A stretch of DNA of 64,000 nt from Limonium bicolor (lineage: Eukaryota > Streptophyta > Magnoliopsida > Caryophyllales > Plumbaginaceae), in contig CM041782.1 of assembly GCA_023374045.1 (NCBI GenBank), positions 185,088,925 through 185,152,924 on the forward strand, given 5' to 3'. The translations under genes were made by a program, and so were the position numbers. Numbering within the stretch: position 1 is the first letter of the stretch; each line of letters starts with the position of its first letter. The notes below the pieces were generated by a model that made no database searches, was not told the DNA's origin, and worked only from the letters and a program-made list of their open reading frames with translations. Below are positions 23,385 through 36,179 of this stretch, one piece after another.

Positions 23385-25165
23385 AGTTATGTAATTCATA
23401 ATTTATTCTTATTTGAATTATATAATTCTTTCCTTAATTAAACTCGATATATTACCTTAGACCTTTAATGTCTAATGTTTTGATAATATTTTTCTCTCAT
23501 ATATTAATTTCCCCACTTATAATTTTGATTCTTCTTCCAACATGTACTAAATTACAACTTATATGTAATTGTAATATCTCTCATATTCGTTATAATTCAA
23601 GGTTATTCTAAAGTTCTTTAAACTTTTACTAACTTTTCCTTAGCTAGTATTTAACTTAATGTTTGATGTCACATAATGACATGCTGTACCATATTATAAA
23701 ACTCATCCAAAGCTTCTATATAGTCTCGCTTTTAACCCACCATTTCTCATAATTTTCAATTTCACCCCACTTTACTTTACAACTTTACAATCTTTACATT
23801 ATAACATATTTCATAATCTTTCTATCTTGCATAATTATAATCCAAAGTCTTCAAAGCTATTTATTAAATTTCTGAACAGACCCATTCTGTTCTAGAATTG
23901 GTCCTTTCACCCAATTCTTTTGGAAATTACAATTTGACCCCATTTGTTATCACATTGTTACCATTTCATCCTTAAACTTTATGTAATACAATAACTACTT
24001 ATATAATTCCAAAATCAACCCAACTTCTTCCTAAAAGTGAGAACAGACCCCTAGTCTGTTTTTAATTACATAACATCACCTATACTTTTGTAAATTACAC
24101 TTTAACCTCTTAAGTTTATAAAACTTACATTTAACTTCTAATCTTCATTAAAATTACTATCTAAATTATCTCTTCACCTAAACTTGGTCGTCACTTATCC
24201 CCTAATCAAGATTGACCTTCAAGTTTCTGCTTTGACCAAAACTTCTCAAAAATTATGGTTTTGCCCCAATTCTTTTCCAAGATTTTCAGTTAACCCTTTT
24301 ACTTTTCTGTAACAATTTACATCCAAAATCCATCCAAAGCCTAACTTTCTGCTATGTCACACTTAGACACTCCAAATAAGGTTTATTTACAGTAATACAC
24401 TCACATAGCACTCTTAAACTTGCTAGAACACTCCTTAAGTTCCTTAAACTCTTATAAGTCATTTTTGACATTATTTTACAATTTATAATTACCTAACCCT
24501 TAGGTATTTAATTTTACCTATCTTAGGTGTTTCTGACACTTAAAATAATCTCTTTTTCAGTTGGTTTACTCATCCACCAGAAGCTACCCAAATGCTTAAA
24601 ACTTAAAGCATTAAAAGTACTTAAACTCTTATAAACTTGGCCTAATGACATGGCCTTATTACAAACCATAGTATAACTTAAAATTTACTTAAATGGTCTT
24701 GAAAATATAGTAAAGTCTCGACCTTACTTTTGTTTTATCCAGATTTTTATGGTAATTGCAAATTCACCCCATAATGTCTTAAATTTGACAATTATGGCAT
24801 TATATCATTTAAGTGACTAACCAAAGTTGACTATGGGAGGGAGAATCTGTTAATGCACTCCACTAGCTTTAAAAGAACCCAAAAGTATGTTCAAAATGAG
24901 CTTTTACCTATTAAGAGATCAAACTCTATAAGTTCACTATTAATCACTAAAACATTCTATTAAGTGGTGAAATAGATTATGCACTAAGTAGAATGAAGGT
25001 GACTAGAGACCTTAAAATAACATTATTTCACCACTTATCATATATTTATTTATATATAAGTGTGCTAGGAGTTTTCATGGTTCATAACTTAATTAAGGCT
25101 CATTAGCCTTTCTAATTCATTAATTTATCTTTTAATTAGGTTTTTCAATATTTGGTGTATTTGAG
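23385..25165 (-). repeat. Remnant of the 3' LTR of Tekay-3
   Basis: About 1.8 kb of AT-rich sequence that ends ggtgtatttga against a PPT, a degenerate form of the ggggtatttca terminus seen in the other Tekay LTRs. The remainder lies left of the Tekay-N copy 1 insertion, beyond the window. No gene is visible. Confidence 0.65.
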
Positions 25166-25183
25166 TCTACCCCCCTTAAAAAG
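25166..25183 (-). other. LTR-proximal polypurine tract (PPT1) of Tekay-3
   Basis: tctaccccccttaaaaag on +, next to the LTR end. The same tract is at 56183-56200 in Tekay-N copy 2. Confidence 0.75.
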
Positions 25184-25576
25184 TCTTCATCCCAAAGTCC
25201 TTACTCACTTCTAGATCTCCTAAGGAATCAAGTTCCACTAGGTCACCACAAACAATCTAGCACTAGGGACCATGTCCCACTAGGTTCAAACCTAGTATGA
25301 ATATATCACCATTGATAGAGCGCTACTTTGTTCCACACATCCATGAATCATGGCACACTTCACTAGTACTTAACAAGGTACTTTTGCAACTAAGAGTACT
25401 CAAAGGTACTTCATATATATATCAAACAAGTGCACTAATGCACATATACATAATGTATGATCAAGCTTACAACAAACCACTAAAACAAACATGTATGTCA
25501 CAGCATACCACCAAACAAACCATAAAACAAAAAAATAGCAAGACCTGGTGCATAAGCATATGCACAAGCCAAGTGT

Positions 25577-25595
25577 CTCTACCCCCCTTAAAAAG
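25577..25595 (-). other. Internal polypurine-like tract (PPT2) of Tekay-3
   Basis: ctctacccccctta followed by aaaaggg lies about 410 bp inside PPT1 and about 75 bp from the end of the chromodomain frame. It parallels 8254-8273 and 57152-57168. Confidence 0.6.
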
Positions 25596-26268
25596 GGTTT
25601 GCCTACGAACCCCACAAGTATCACAGCTACTACTCGAAGAGTGCTGGATACTTTGATCTCATGGAGTCTTCTAACTCCCATGTAGCCAATTCACATCATG
25701 GTTCAACCAGAGAACCTTGACCATACTAACGGTCTTGTTCCTAGTCTCCCTCGTCTTCGTATTAAGGATGCGGAGTGGTACTTCCTCGTATATAAGAGTA
25801 GGGTCCAAATCTAGCCACCCTGGCTCTAAAACATGTGAAGGGAGGGACACATACCTCTTCAACTAAGTAAGGTGAAAGACGTTGTGCACCCTCCCTAGCT
25901 CCACTGGTAAATCCAGCCTAGAAGATAATAGGCCCACTCGCTCCGTGATAGCATACAGTCCAACTTATTTCTGGCTCATCTTGCCCTTCTGCCCAAATTG
26001 GAAGATACCCTTCATGGGTTACACTCTAGAGGAATACTCTCTCATTAGTAGTAAACTCGGTGTCTCTCCTCCTGATGTAGGCATAGGATTTCTGCCGATC
26101 CTAGGCTGCCCTCATGTTCCTACGATGTAGGACGTCCTCCTTAATCTGCTCTAGGTACTCTGGCCCTAAGAACGTAGTCTCACTGGCCTCGTCCCAGCAT
26201 AAAGGAGTCCTACACGGTCTACCATAAAGTGCCTGGAACAGTGGCATCTAAATAGAGGAGTGGAAGCT

Positions 26269-26273
26269 GTTGT
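26269..26273. repeat. TSD gttgt, left
   Basis: gttgt immediately precedes tgtaacgcccc. The same five bases are at 30856-30860 after the LTR end. Confidence 0.9.
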
Positions 26274-29200
26274 TGTAACGCCCCTATTAACCATAAATAC
26301 AGCGGAAATAAAACTCTAAGGCTGTTAGAAACCATCGGGTTCCAAACATCCGGCACCAAACCTCACCAATTACAACTTACAATCTACAAAAGCTATGGTC
26401 TGAACTCGAGAAAAACTTAACACAAACATAATAGAAATTAAACACATTAACTCTCCATAAAACCTAGTCCCATCCCAAACGCTCATTCTCTTCGTGGCCA
26501 CCTGTAAATCAATTCGTACCTGCAAGATGAAACCAAGCAGCCCACCCCGAAAGGGGCGGGTCAGTTCCCTGGAATGGAACTGGTACAATTCTTCAAAAAC
26601 AAACTTATAAAACATAGCTCTTCAAAATAAACAGTAACTTGAAATTAAACTCTTGAAAGTAAAGCAGGGAAACAAGGCACTTTAAAATCACCAAGCCAAA
26701 GATAACAAGTTAAGGATAAAGATAAATGATAGAAAAGGTAAAGTTAGTGAAACAAAATCACATCATGTGTTAGTGAACATCCATTTCCTTAATTAAACCC
26801 AATTCCAATTAGGAGTAGAAAAACTCAGATAGTCACAAAGGACTAGGAATGATAAAACAGATCCAAGAACTCAAGAGTGGAATAGTTTCAACTGGGAGAG
26901 ATGGCCCCCACCGCCAATCACGTCCTTTTAGGACAGGGGATATACAGCCTCTCACTGTTTATCACGTCCACTAAGGACAGGGGATATACAGCCTCTCACT
27001 GTCTACCACGTCCACCAAGGACAGGGGATATACAGCCCCTCACTGTCTATCACGTCCACTAAGGACAGGGGATATACAGCCCCTCACTGTCTATCACGTC
27101 CCTTTCTGGGACAGGGGATATACAGCCCCTCACTGTCTATCACGTCCCTTTCTGGGACAGGGGATATACAGCCCCTCACTGTCTATCACGTCCCTTTCTG
27201 GGACAGGGGATATACAGCCTCTCACTGTCTATCACGTCCCTTTCTGGGACAGGGGATATATAGCCTTTCACTGTTACCATTGAAGACGCGCGCACGTCGA
27301 AACCTCAAGAACCAGCCCATGGATGAAACGATATCCAGAGTCAAAAGAAGAATTCCAAGATTGACCTTTTCCAAATTCCCACCAGATCACTAACTACCCA
27401 GAGCAATACCAAAATACTCAGTCCTACAGAGTGTAGAAGCGTAAACCCTAAGTAGTCAATGTCTAATGGAACAACCAAATAGAAGGAACCAATACCCAAG
27501 AGAGTTTCGCATCCAAGGCTCAGTTAGTCACACAAGCTGAGTTAGTCACACAACCAATTCCTTTTTAGAAATTCCTCTTTAAGTCAGTTAGCGTTTTCCA
27601 AAACATTCCCCAAGTCAATCAGCAAAAAGATCGGAGTACGAGAAATCGTACCAAACATTCCATAAAGTCCAAAACACATCAATCTGAGTACGAGAAATCG
27701 TACCTGGTATGCGAAGAACAATAAATAACTCGAATAAGTGATTCCCCAATAGTAACCTATAATTATGGTATTCCAAGTGTCGATTAGTTACGGGACTTAT
27801 AAACTAAACAACCTTCTTTTCTTACTGATTAATAGTTCCAGGTTTACCATTATCCTCTCACAAAGATTTGGGCTTGACTTGTCAACTAAATCCTTCACTA
27901 GGCCCTTTTCGCTTAGTTTAGAACGATTTAGAATTTATTCCTGAGAGTGGCCCAAACTCTCTTTGAATTGTTTAAGTGTGCTTTTGGAGTTCATAGACTT
28001 GGGCTTAGTAGGTTAGCCCAAGACCGTGTTACGATTATGTTGTGTAATTAAACCCGTAAGTTAATAGTGACTATTTAATTACACACCGATTAAAACCTAA
28101 GGTTTAACATTTATATATATTCTACTTATTATAACTATCACAAGGAATATTATTTCCCTCATCTATTTTAATATATTTATATACATATATGTTTATATAT
28201 ATCTTTATGTATTAAGATTTATCCATAACATTTTTAGGAAATTCTATTGTATTTAATTATGTTCAATTACTTTTAGGCATACCACAACCGACATATGGTT
28301 TCATAAGTAAAATGTTTTCCTTTATTTATGTAGTATATATAAGTATACCTGTATTAGAATTTAACTAAGACATCCCCTATGTAACTTATCACATTTAAAC
28401 TATCTTATTACTAAAACCTTTAACTGCATTCCAAGTATGTTTCATTAAGTATTTCTTTTACTATATCTTAGGATTCTAGCTCTTATAATATGTAGTTATC
28501 ATAAGTGTTAATTTATTAGTTCCTTGCTTTACTCTAAGTTACTACTTTATTCCATTTTTATATATGCATAAAAATATATATATTTATTTCTTAGTTTTAA
28601 TTAAGAATATTAACCCCCATATCATATAGTAAATAAAACGTAAAAATAATTAAATTCCTTGATTTACATAAGTTCCTATTTTTAAATCTACCATATAAGT
28701 ATATATACATATATGTAAATAATTTCACTTCTCATAAAAGCTAATACCCAAACATTTATAAACTTACTGTTGTAAAATTTTAATTTAGTTTCCCTTATTT
28801 TCCCCAGCTTAAAAGTTAATTAACAAACCATACTTTAATTTTTGGTTTCATTAAAAACCATATATTATAAGTTATTCTTATGAAAAACTCATAAACACAA
28901 ATTTTAAAACCATTTACCATTGCCCAAAAATTCCCAAATTTAATATACAATAACAATAACATTTTAGACATATTATAAAGTTTTTATTTCATAAAAATAT
29001 CTTTTTAATTTTGCCAAATAATTCCAGAAAACCCATAACTTGTAAAAATCATAACTTATGTTTAAAAACTCCAAAACCTTATTAATTTACATCAAAATAA
29101 ACTAGATTTAATAAGGAATCTATGGTTAAAATTTCAAGTCAAAACTCATTCGGGAAGGCCATTAACTAAATTCAACAAGTTAGGGTTTTAATCTGAAATA

Positions 29201-30855
29201 TTATAAAACCTAACATATACTTATATCCCACTATCTAATCCTGGCCGTCCGTTTCTAAAACCTACGATCGGACGGCCACTGAACGTTGAGTTCTTCAGAT
29301 TAAAACTATTCGAGGTCGGGTACGAATTTGCCGATTTCTCCTTAACCACAGAACGAAATCGAGTGATTCTTGTTTCTATAGTTTCGAAATCAAATTTCGG
29401 TTCTAATGATACCGGTTTCCCCAATTATAATGCAGTATACGATAGAATTCGAAGTCAGTTCGAATGTTAGGGTTCAAAGTTCGATTCGATTACAATCTTG
29501 AAAAATTCTACACATACAGAGCATAATAACCTCAATTGGTTGTTGGGTTAGGTCGGATACATGATTACTAACAGCAATAACAGAGCAATTTGACCGGAAA
29601 CTCACCGGAGTTGCAAAAACGGAGGAATTCGATTTCGGGAAATCTGGAAAAATCCAAACTTGAGCTGTTCAAGTAGTGAACTTTGGAGATCTATAAAATA
29701 CGTTCTAGATCGAGTTAGACCATGTTCTTGGGCTCATTAGAAAGAAGAAACATAGATCTACACAATGATAGCAAGCACTAATCCTAACTCGCATCACACA
29801 GAAAGAAATTGAAGCTAGAAGTTGCGAGTTTACCTTACAGTTTCGGTATGATTTTATGTGCTAGCAAAACCGAAACTTTAGACAACTTTCCCTTCCAATC
29901 GGTTGAGAATTAGCTTAAACCATAAACATGAAAGTTTTAGAGGAATTAGAGCTCTTCAAAACAAGCTAAAGAACACGGAATTTGGATGAGTAACGAAGAA
30001 GTTATGATCGACGCAAGTTACCTGAAATCGATGAGAAACTAAAATTCTGGGAACACGTTTCGCAAGGTGGCTACTTTGACTCGATTTTCCGGTTGATTCA
30101 GATTGAGCTAGGGTTTGTATGAGTTATAGTTGTTTAGAGGGAATGTAGGAGAAGACAACAAAGAAGACGGCATTGAAAAATATGGAGAGATGAATGAGAT
30201 ATAGCCGTCTAAAGTTAGGTCAAAACACTGAATTCTGTTATCGAAATTCAGGGAAAGAATCGGCTAAGTGTGGGCGACCCGTGACAGAGTGACACGTGGC
30301 ATCTTTCAAATTTTTGATTCAAAACTTCAATCTAGCATAACTTTGGCTAGGATGATCCGTTTTTGACGTTCTTTTTATCGATCTTCATGGTTTTCCATAA
30401 CCTATTTATTGGTATAGGTTTCATGGCCTGGTTTGACCATTCTCAAAAAGTCAACTCTAGCAAGGCTTAATAAGCTTTAAGGTTTCTAGAATTTTATATT
30501 GACTTTTATGTTTCAAAACAATATTCCAACACTTCTTAAAATCTTTATAACATAGTTGGAGTGTTTAGAAATTTTCCCAAGATTTATTGACTTATAAATC
30601 TTATTATTAAATTCAGAATACTATATAATAAAATACAATAATTAGGGTTAAATAGGAGAAAACCCCTAAATAAATTTCACAACTCCATATAATACTTTTA
30701 TATTCATAATTCCATATAATAATTTAATATTCATAATTCCTTATACTAATTTAACATTCATAATTCCATATAATAGTTTAATACTTAATAGTATTATTAA
30801 AGGTTTAATAAAAGAAATCCCCTAAATTAATTTAAATTAATTTAGGGGTATTTCA
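26274..30855 (-). mobile_element. Solo LTR of a Tekay-related family, 4.6 kb
   Basis: The sequence runs from TGTAACGCCCC to GGGGTATTTCA with TG...CA ends and a perfect 5 bp TSD (gttgt) on both sides. Joining the flanks restores continuous Tekay-3 integrase sequence. No PBS, PPT or coding sequence lies inside, so it is a solo LTR left by recombination between two LTRs, and a long one. It is AT-rich, with an eight-unit array at 26916-27274. ORFs of 67-81 codons inside it look spurious. Confidence 0.92.
26916..27274. repeat. Eight-unit tandem array, 44-46 bp, in the solo LTR
   Basis: Each unit has atcacgtcc, a small GTCC...GGAC inverted repeat (gtccctttctgggac or gtccactaaggac) and aggggatatacagcc followed by ctcactgt. 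The last four units differ from the first four by the loop sequence, which suggests stepwise expansion. Confidence 0.95.
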
Positions 30856-30860
30856 GTTGT
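30856..30860. repeat. TSD gttgt, right
   Basis: Right copy of the solo-LTR target duplication, followed by tgtaggtgaac, which continues the Tekay-3 integrase. Confidence 0.9.
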
Positions 30861-31070
30861 TGTAGGTGAACTCTATCAAGTGTAGTCGCTCTATCCAACT
30901 CCCCTGAAAGTCCAAGGCACATGCCCAAAGCATGTCCTTTAGCATCTGGATAGTCCACTCACTTTGACCGTCGGTCTAAGGATGAAAGGCCGTAATCAGC
31001 TTCAGCTTGGTACCCAAGGCCTTCTGAATCTGCCCCCAGAATCTAGGTAAGAATTGGAAGTCTCTGTCAG
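30861..31070 (-). pseudogene. Tekay-3 integrase core remnant
   Basis: On the minus strand it encodes the segment from SDRDFQFL (second catalytic Asp) through FHP-TDGQSEWTIQ (the catalytic Glu region) and ACALDFQGSW, with one TAG in place of a codon before TDGQ. It continues across the solo LTR into 26268. At about 31070 it stops abruptly against copia-like sequence. Confidence 0.82.
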
Positions 31071-32640
31071 ATATTTTTCTTGGAGGGATGACAACCAATG
31101 AAGGGAACTTTCTTTCTTAGCTCAATCTAGACATTTTTCTTGGAGGAATGTGTCCAAGTTTGCCATGTCAAAGTAACAAGTCTTCAACATAAACTTTTCT
31201 CATTACTATGTAGTCTAAAGTAAGATACATTAGTAGAATAATCCCTAAGCTTATCTAGGAAAGTTCTTAATAAAACAGCATTTAAGAAATATAGGTCACA
31301 ATATTTATAACCAGTCTCAGCTTGTTGAAGGGTGTCTTTATCATGTAAAATGGAATGATCATTGGAAAATATGACTATAGATTCAATTGTTCTGTCGATT
31401 CACTTTTAGAAACTAAAGTAAGCAAGAATGATTTCACAAAAAGAACATTGTGCAAAGCAAAAGTTTCACAAAAAGAAATCTTGCCAACTTTGGTGACATT
31501 GTATTCTTAACCATTAGGCAGTGTAATAATCTCATCTGAAGCAAGAGTCTCTACATACTGAAGCATAAATTTATTTCCACGAACATGTTCTGAAGCACCA
31601 GAGTCAATGATCCACGGAGAATTGAAATCTTCAAGTGATATACGATGAGTAATTTGTAACTCGTAAATGTGAGGTTTAGAAGCATTACCATAAAAGTTTC
31701 TATATTCTTGGTAGAACCATCTTTGTTGTTCAGGTTTCTTTGTTCAAAGTACCTCATGAGTTGGTTGATTTGATCTACAGTGAAACCTGCAATAGGTGAA
31801 AAGGTGATTTTATCCTCAGAATCAGAAGTTCTCTTTGATTCTATTTCAAGGATAGGTCCAACAATTCGTTGTTGTGGTTGTTATTAGTTACTTGAAACAT
31901 GGTCGGGAAATCCATTATCCACCAACAATCAGATGTAGTACTGTCGCCCAAGATTGCACAATTCTTGCATTTTACTTGACTAGTTTTCCTCATCTCGACA
32001 TTGAAGCTTTAAAATATATCTTTCATGTCATCTTCAAAGCGTTGGTTTTCTAGTTGTCTGTGAAATTCTTGTTCGCAAGAATAATGGAAATTTCAGCTTC
32101 ATTCCTCATTTTCTCATATTCCTTTCTGATTTTCATCTTGACTAATAATGGATAAAGTGTGTTCAATTTCAGGGAGAGGATTAATGAGTATAATAGTACC
32201 TTGTTGTTCTGAAGCGCTTGATCTACGCAGCCGCAAGTACATCTAAGGTTTTTCTTTGCTGTATCAATTTGATCCCATAAATTCTTCAATTTCGTAATAT
32301 ACTCAGACGGAATTATCCCCATGTTGCATTTGAGTTTTTTTTGTCTCTAAATCCCGTAATTATCGACCCGTTCTTTAAATCAAATCTCTTGCAAAATTTT
32401 GTACCGTGTAAAATTCTGTACCACACGGTGCACAATTTCAAAGTATATGATGCTATCCCTGAGGCTCTTCTCTACTGAATTCAAAATTCAAGACATCCCA
32501 GTATGGTTACATCATTCCTAAATGGGATATTGTTTTCAACCTGGCCATAGACAAGCCCGTATTTGTTTTTCACTTTTAACATGATTGTGGCGGCTCTTTC
32601 CCTTGATTAGAAACCTTGTCTCTTGAATAATTTAATCACG
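31071..32640 (-). pseudogene. Ty1/copia fragment: gag, protease and pre-integrase
   Basis: Degraded copia polyprotein read on the minus strand. In element order: a gag start near 32600 (KNKYGLVYG-like), a gag segment at 32050-32322 with YITKLKNLWDQID and CTCGC, a degenerate knuckle near 31940-31990, the aspartic protease signature WIIDSGASEHV at about 31580-31620, then a GAG-pre-integrase piece like HGKLGHIPPRKMSR near 31120-31160. Stops and frameshifts are frequent. Integrase, RT and RNase H are absent because the sequence joins the Tekay-3 integrase near 31070. No LTR is recognised. Confidence 0.78.
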
Positions 32641-33230
32641 TTCAAAGCAACTCGGAAAGAAAAAAGGAAATTATCGCTCTGTTTTAGATAGACGATTTTA
32701 GGGGGATTTTAGGGGCGATTTTAGGGGTGATTTCAGTGCGAGAAGGTTTTTTCTCTGTGATGAGGCCTTTAGCAGGAAGAGAGAGGCTTGTCAGGAGAAG
32801 AGACGTGCGAACACTAGAATTAACTCCATGCAACTAAGGTTTTAAAGTCAAGAAAGAGAGTATAGGAGATTGGATTACTCCTAATAGTCTTTCTAATCTT
32901 AAGGGAGATAAGGAAACACGTAGACTGCAAGCTTATGTGTCAAAATCTCAAGCAACGCATATCTACCTTCCTTGTGGCAATAGTACTACAGAGATACCTT
33001 CGTCATCTAGTATAGCTGAGGTCGATTGTCTATGGGATTTTTTTTTTTTTTAGAAAGTTGCTCTTGGAAATCTAAGTTCAGTTATTATTCGTTGGATTGT
33101 GTGGCGTGGTTTTGCTAGCTCAGATAGTGCTTGAAGTTGGTTTATATTCTTTGATTATTAGGGGCAAGTGTGGAAGCTGAGTCAAGGAAGTCCAGGTGCA
33201 AGAAAGCTTAAGAAAACACACTGCAGTAAC
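32641..33230 (+). other. Probable 5' untranslated region of a LINE
   Basis: Sequence between the copia remnant and the LINE ORF1. It includes a small repeat of gattttagggg (32695-32735), a T-run of 14 near 33038-33051 and no coding frame. Assignment is by position only; the exact 5' end of the LINE is not marked. Confidence 0.45.
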
Positions 33231-34241
33231 ATGGAAGGAATGCTGACTAAGTGGTCGGAAATGAAGATCCATCCAGGAGAACTTGAGAGAGTGGAAGGAG
33301 ATCTCCTGCGACAAGAAGCATGTAGTTCTGATTTGGCAAACTCTTTGTTTGGCAAGGTATGGCATCCGAGTAGAATACAACCAAAGGTCCTTCAGAGCTT
33401 CATAGTCCATCTTTGGAAACCGAAGGCTCTAGTTAGAGTTATTGATATGGATCCTAACAGATTTAACTTCATTTTTACCTTTGGAAGAGATATGAGAAAT
33501 GTTCTAGCTCAAGGTCCTTGGCATTTCCATAACAGGCTCCTGGTGGTTATGCCAATAGATCATACTATTCATATAGATGAGCATGATCTGAAAAAAATTA
33601 AGATCTGGGTGGGGATACATAATCTCCCGATTATGTTCTACAACAAAGCTTCAGCGGTTATCCTGGGAAACAAGATAGGAGCCTTTGTAAGTTGTTCTGA
33701 AAAGCTAAACCCTCTTTTTGCAAAGGTCCTAAAAGTCAGAGTAGAGATAGATATCACAGAGCCACTGTGTAGGATGATTTTGATAAAAGATGGAGCTAAA
33801 GACAGATGTTGTAGATTGTCTTACGAGAACTTACCACATTTCTGCTTCCGGTGTGGAAGGATAGATCATATGCTTGTAGAGTGTTGTATGAAGAAGAACA
33901 AGCAGGAAGAACCTGAAAGGTATGGTGCTTGGCTGAGAGCTGAATTTGCAGGGTCGATTGCTGCCTTGACGGAAGAGTTCTTGATGAAGTAGAATTTGAA
34001 CCTGATGAGTTCCTCTCAGTCTGATTATGGAATTAAAGTTCTAGATATGAGTGGGGAAGATAATACTGATGATAAAAGGAAGAGGAAAGAAAGTCTAACT
34101 CCTTTTATCTCTTTGATTCAATCTGATGATGGAAGTGATGATCTATTAGGTATGGAGGATGGTCAAGAAGTGGAGCATAGCAGTCTGGGGGCTGATCTTG
34201 AATTTCTTTCAGGAGGAAGTGTTAGGGATCCTTCAGGTAAG
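33231..34241 (+). pseudogene. LINE-type ORF1 with DUF4283 and CCHC knuckle, 5' part
   Basis: The first ATG in the frame is at 33231 (MEGMLTKWSEMK); earlier in-frame sequence has only a GTG. The N-terminal 150 residues match the DUF4283 type found in plant L1 ORF1 proteins (GKVWHPSRIQPKVLQSFIVH, WGIHN-like WVGIHNLPIMF, GNKIGAFV). A zinc knuckle follows, CFRCGRIDHMLVECC. A TAG at 33990-33992 interrupts the frame, which then continues with an acidic low-complexity tail (GEDNTDDKRKRK). Element B is inserted at 34241/34242. ORF1 proteins bind LINE RNA; ORF2 with endonuclease and RT is absent here. Confidence 0.82.
34237..34241. repeat. TSD gtaag of element B copy 2, left
   Basis: gtaag precedes tgtgagcctcg and recurs at 39992-39996 after tataaca. 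Confidence 0.93.
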
Positions 34242-34671
34242 TGTGAGCCTCGATTTTAAACCCTATCCTATGTGGATTAACTTGATTGGGATCTAATCGG
34301 GTTTTAGGTCCACTTATAGCCTAAGATTAATAACTATGTCATATAACAATAATTGTTAAAACCTAAGCTAGCTCACTGGAACCTATTATGAGTCGCCACC
34401 TAATTATAACCTAGATCAAATTAGGAAAGGAGAGTTCGGGTTCGGGGGCTTGATATTCGACTTAATTAGGGTTCAAATTACTTTCATTACCCTTCCTAGG
34501 TCGTTTTTCCTCTACTTGGTTCAATTACGGCTTTCTACAAAGTTGTTTTTAACCTAGGTGCGCGCTTCTGTTTTTTTTTTATTTTTTAACGTTTTTTTTG
34601 ACAGAAAATTAAAGTGAAATTAAAAGCTATCTAAACTAGGGTTTCGGAGGCAGAATTAGGTCAAATTTTGT

Positions 34672-34935
34672 TTCCGTCCGTAGCCACGGACCTAATGTCC
34701 GAGACCACGGACCCCAGTTAACCTATATGAAAATAAAAGTCGAATTAAACAGAAAACAAAAAATTGTAAAGTCCGGGGCCACGGACAGGCTGTCCGTGGG
34801 CCCGGACATTATTAGAAAACCTAAATTTTTAAAATTTAAAAAACCCGCCACCGTCCGTGGGCGTCCGAGCTTACGGACAGGGAGTCCGGGACCCCGGACA
34901 TGACGTCCGTGGGTGCGGACCGCCCTCGGACGGCG
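34672..34935. repeat. GTCCG/CGGAC inverted-repeat array, copy 2 3' LTR
   Basis: Dense copies of gtccgtgg, ccacggac and ggccacggac, alternating in orientation, parallel to 1590-1812 and 38727-38895. Confidence 0.85.
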
Positions 34936-35514
34936 GCGTTGAGGCTGTTCCCGAAGGTGTTTTTGGCTCAAATTTTATGGGTGTGTAGCCTGAAAGATGT
35001 ACAAGACGTTAGTGATTGAAAGTTTTCAATTTGAATTCGAATTAAGCACGAAACTTGGTAAACAAGTTATTGGACAGAAGCTTAAACAAACAGCAATACA
35101 GAAGCGTACGAAGGTTAGTTTGAACCCAAAATTTGATAGAGAGTTAATAAGGTCGTGGGGAATTAGAAAAGTAGAGTTGTAACCTGTTTTACCTTTGAAT
35201 TCAAGGTGATTCTTCACACCGGGATTCGTTAAGTGCTTCGTTGATGGCAGACCCGAAAGGATTTCGATCCAAGCTTCTGGTTGTTGGTTGTTCTTGCTGT
35301 TCTTCACGTTTTGGTGGTGTTTTTGTGGGGTTTTGATGACTATTGGTGCTTTGGGGATTGGAAAACGTGTTTAGATGGTGATTTCGGGGGATTCTCAGTA
35401 TGATTTGGGTGGCCGGGTGTTGGAAAACGTGAGAGAGAGAGAGGAGGCTGTGTTTTCTACCTCTTCAGGGTTCTTGAGCATATGAGGTTCTGCTTTTATC
35501 CAAAAACCTATCCC

Positions 35515-35522
35515 CTTATATA
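35515..35522 (-). promoter_or_regulatory. TATA box of element B copy 2 3' LTR
   Basis: The minus strand reads tatataag, at the position matching 1018-1025 in copy 1. Confidence 0.55.
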
Positions 35523-36037
35523 GACTTTCTTAAAGATAAAGAAAATCTAGTAAAAGTAAGATTTTTTTGGTATTTTAATTAAAAGACTTCCCAAAGGAAT
35601 TTTGCTGTGAAATTTTAACCACATGTCAAGGATGGATATTATGAATTTTCTGAGGTGGAACCGAATTTTTTAAATGTTGGAATATTTTTAAATTGAATTT
35701 CTTGTCAGATTCAGTCAGAAATTGCTAGAAAATTATTGGAAACTCGAAAAATCAAAATTCCAACGCCATTATGCTGAGAATGTCATCCTCTATCATGGGT
35801 AAAATATCAAAGCATTTCAAGCTGATTTGGGCATCCTTTGGAGGAGAGAGAAAGCTTATAGGAGGTCTCAGGAGCCTTTAAAGATTACCAAAACGCCCCT
35901 GAAAATGATGAAGCTGTTCCCCATGCCATGGAACGCGCCGATCGAGCCGGAATCCCTCACTACTTGATTAAAATGCCTCTCACAACACCAGCACCCCGTA
36001 GACCCTAACCCAGGGGGTCAAAATTTTGGGTATAACA

Positions 36038-36051
36038 GATTGCCCCCCGTC
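36038..36051 (-). other. Polypurine tract of element B copy 2
   Basis: gattgccccccgtc on +, adjoining the LTR end; the exact reverse complement of 511-524. Confidence 0.88.
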
Positions 36052-36179
36052 AACTAGACTTTGTAGTGGATGTGAAAAGTCTGGTTGATGCTTGAGTGAC
36101 GCCCCAAAATTTTGGACTTCACGAAATTCTCCATGTTGTGCGAAACCGCGTTGATTGCGTGCAGCTATTTGGAGGCGCT

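Larger units (their letters stand above)
25184..26273 (-). pseudogene. Tekay-3 pol remnant: chromodomain and integrase C-terminal part
   Basis: Read on the minus strand, 25671-25862 is an open frame with the linker and start of the chromodomain (LKRYV-like start, HVLEP, YEEVPLRILNTKTRETRN, VKVLWLNH); the chromodomain tail is then lost. Upstream in the element (25870-26268), the integrase C-terminal region can be followed through stops and frameshifts, including segments like YNNSFHS, ALYGRPCRTPLCW and RQKSYAY. A second PPT-like tract (25577-25595) separates the chromodomain from about 0.4 kb of non-coding sequence before PPT1. The gene is split by the solo LTR at 26274 and continues at 30861. 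Confidence 0.8.
34242..36037 (-). repeat. 3' LTR of element B copy 2
   Basis: 1796 bp with ends TGTGAGCC and GGGTATAACA on +, the reverse complement of the LTR at 525-2235. The inverted-repeat array is at 34672-34935. The TATA box is at 35515-35522 on the minus strand. Confidence 0.93.

Noticed and set aside
33168..33230. GTG start extending the LINE ORF1 by 21 codons
   Set aside because: Nuclear plant translation normally needs ATG; the first ATG in frame is at 33231 and the DUF4283-like part begins after it.
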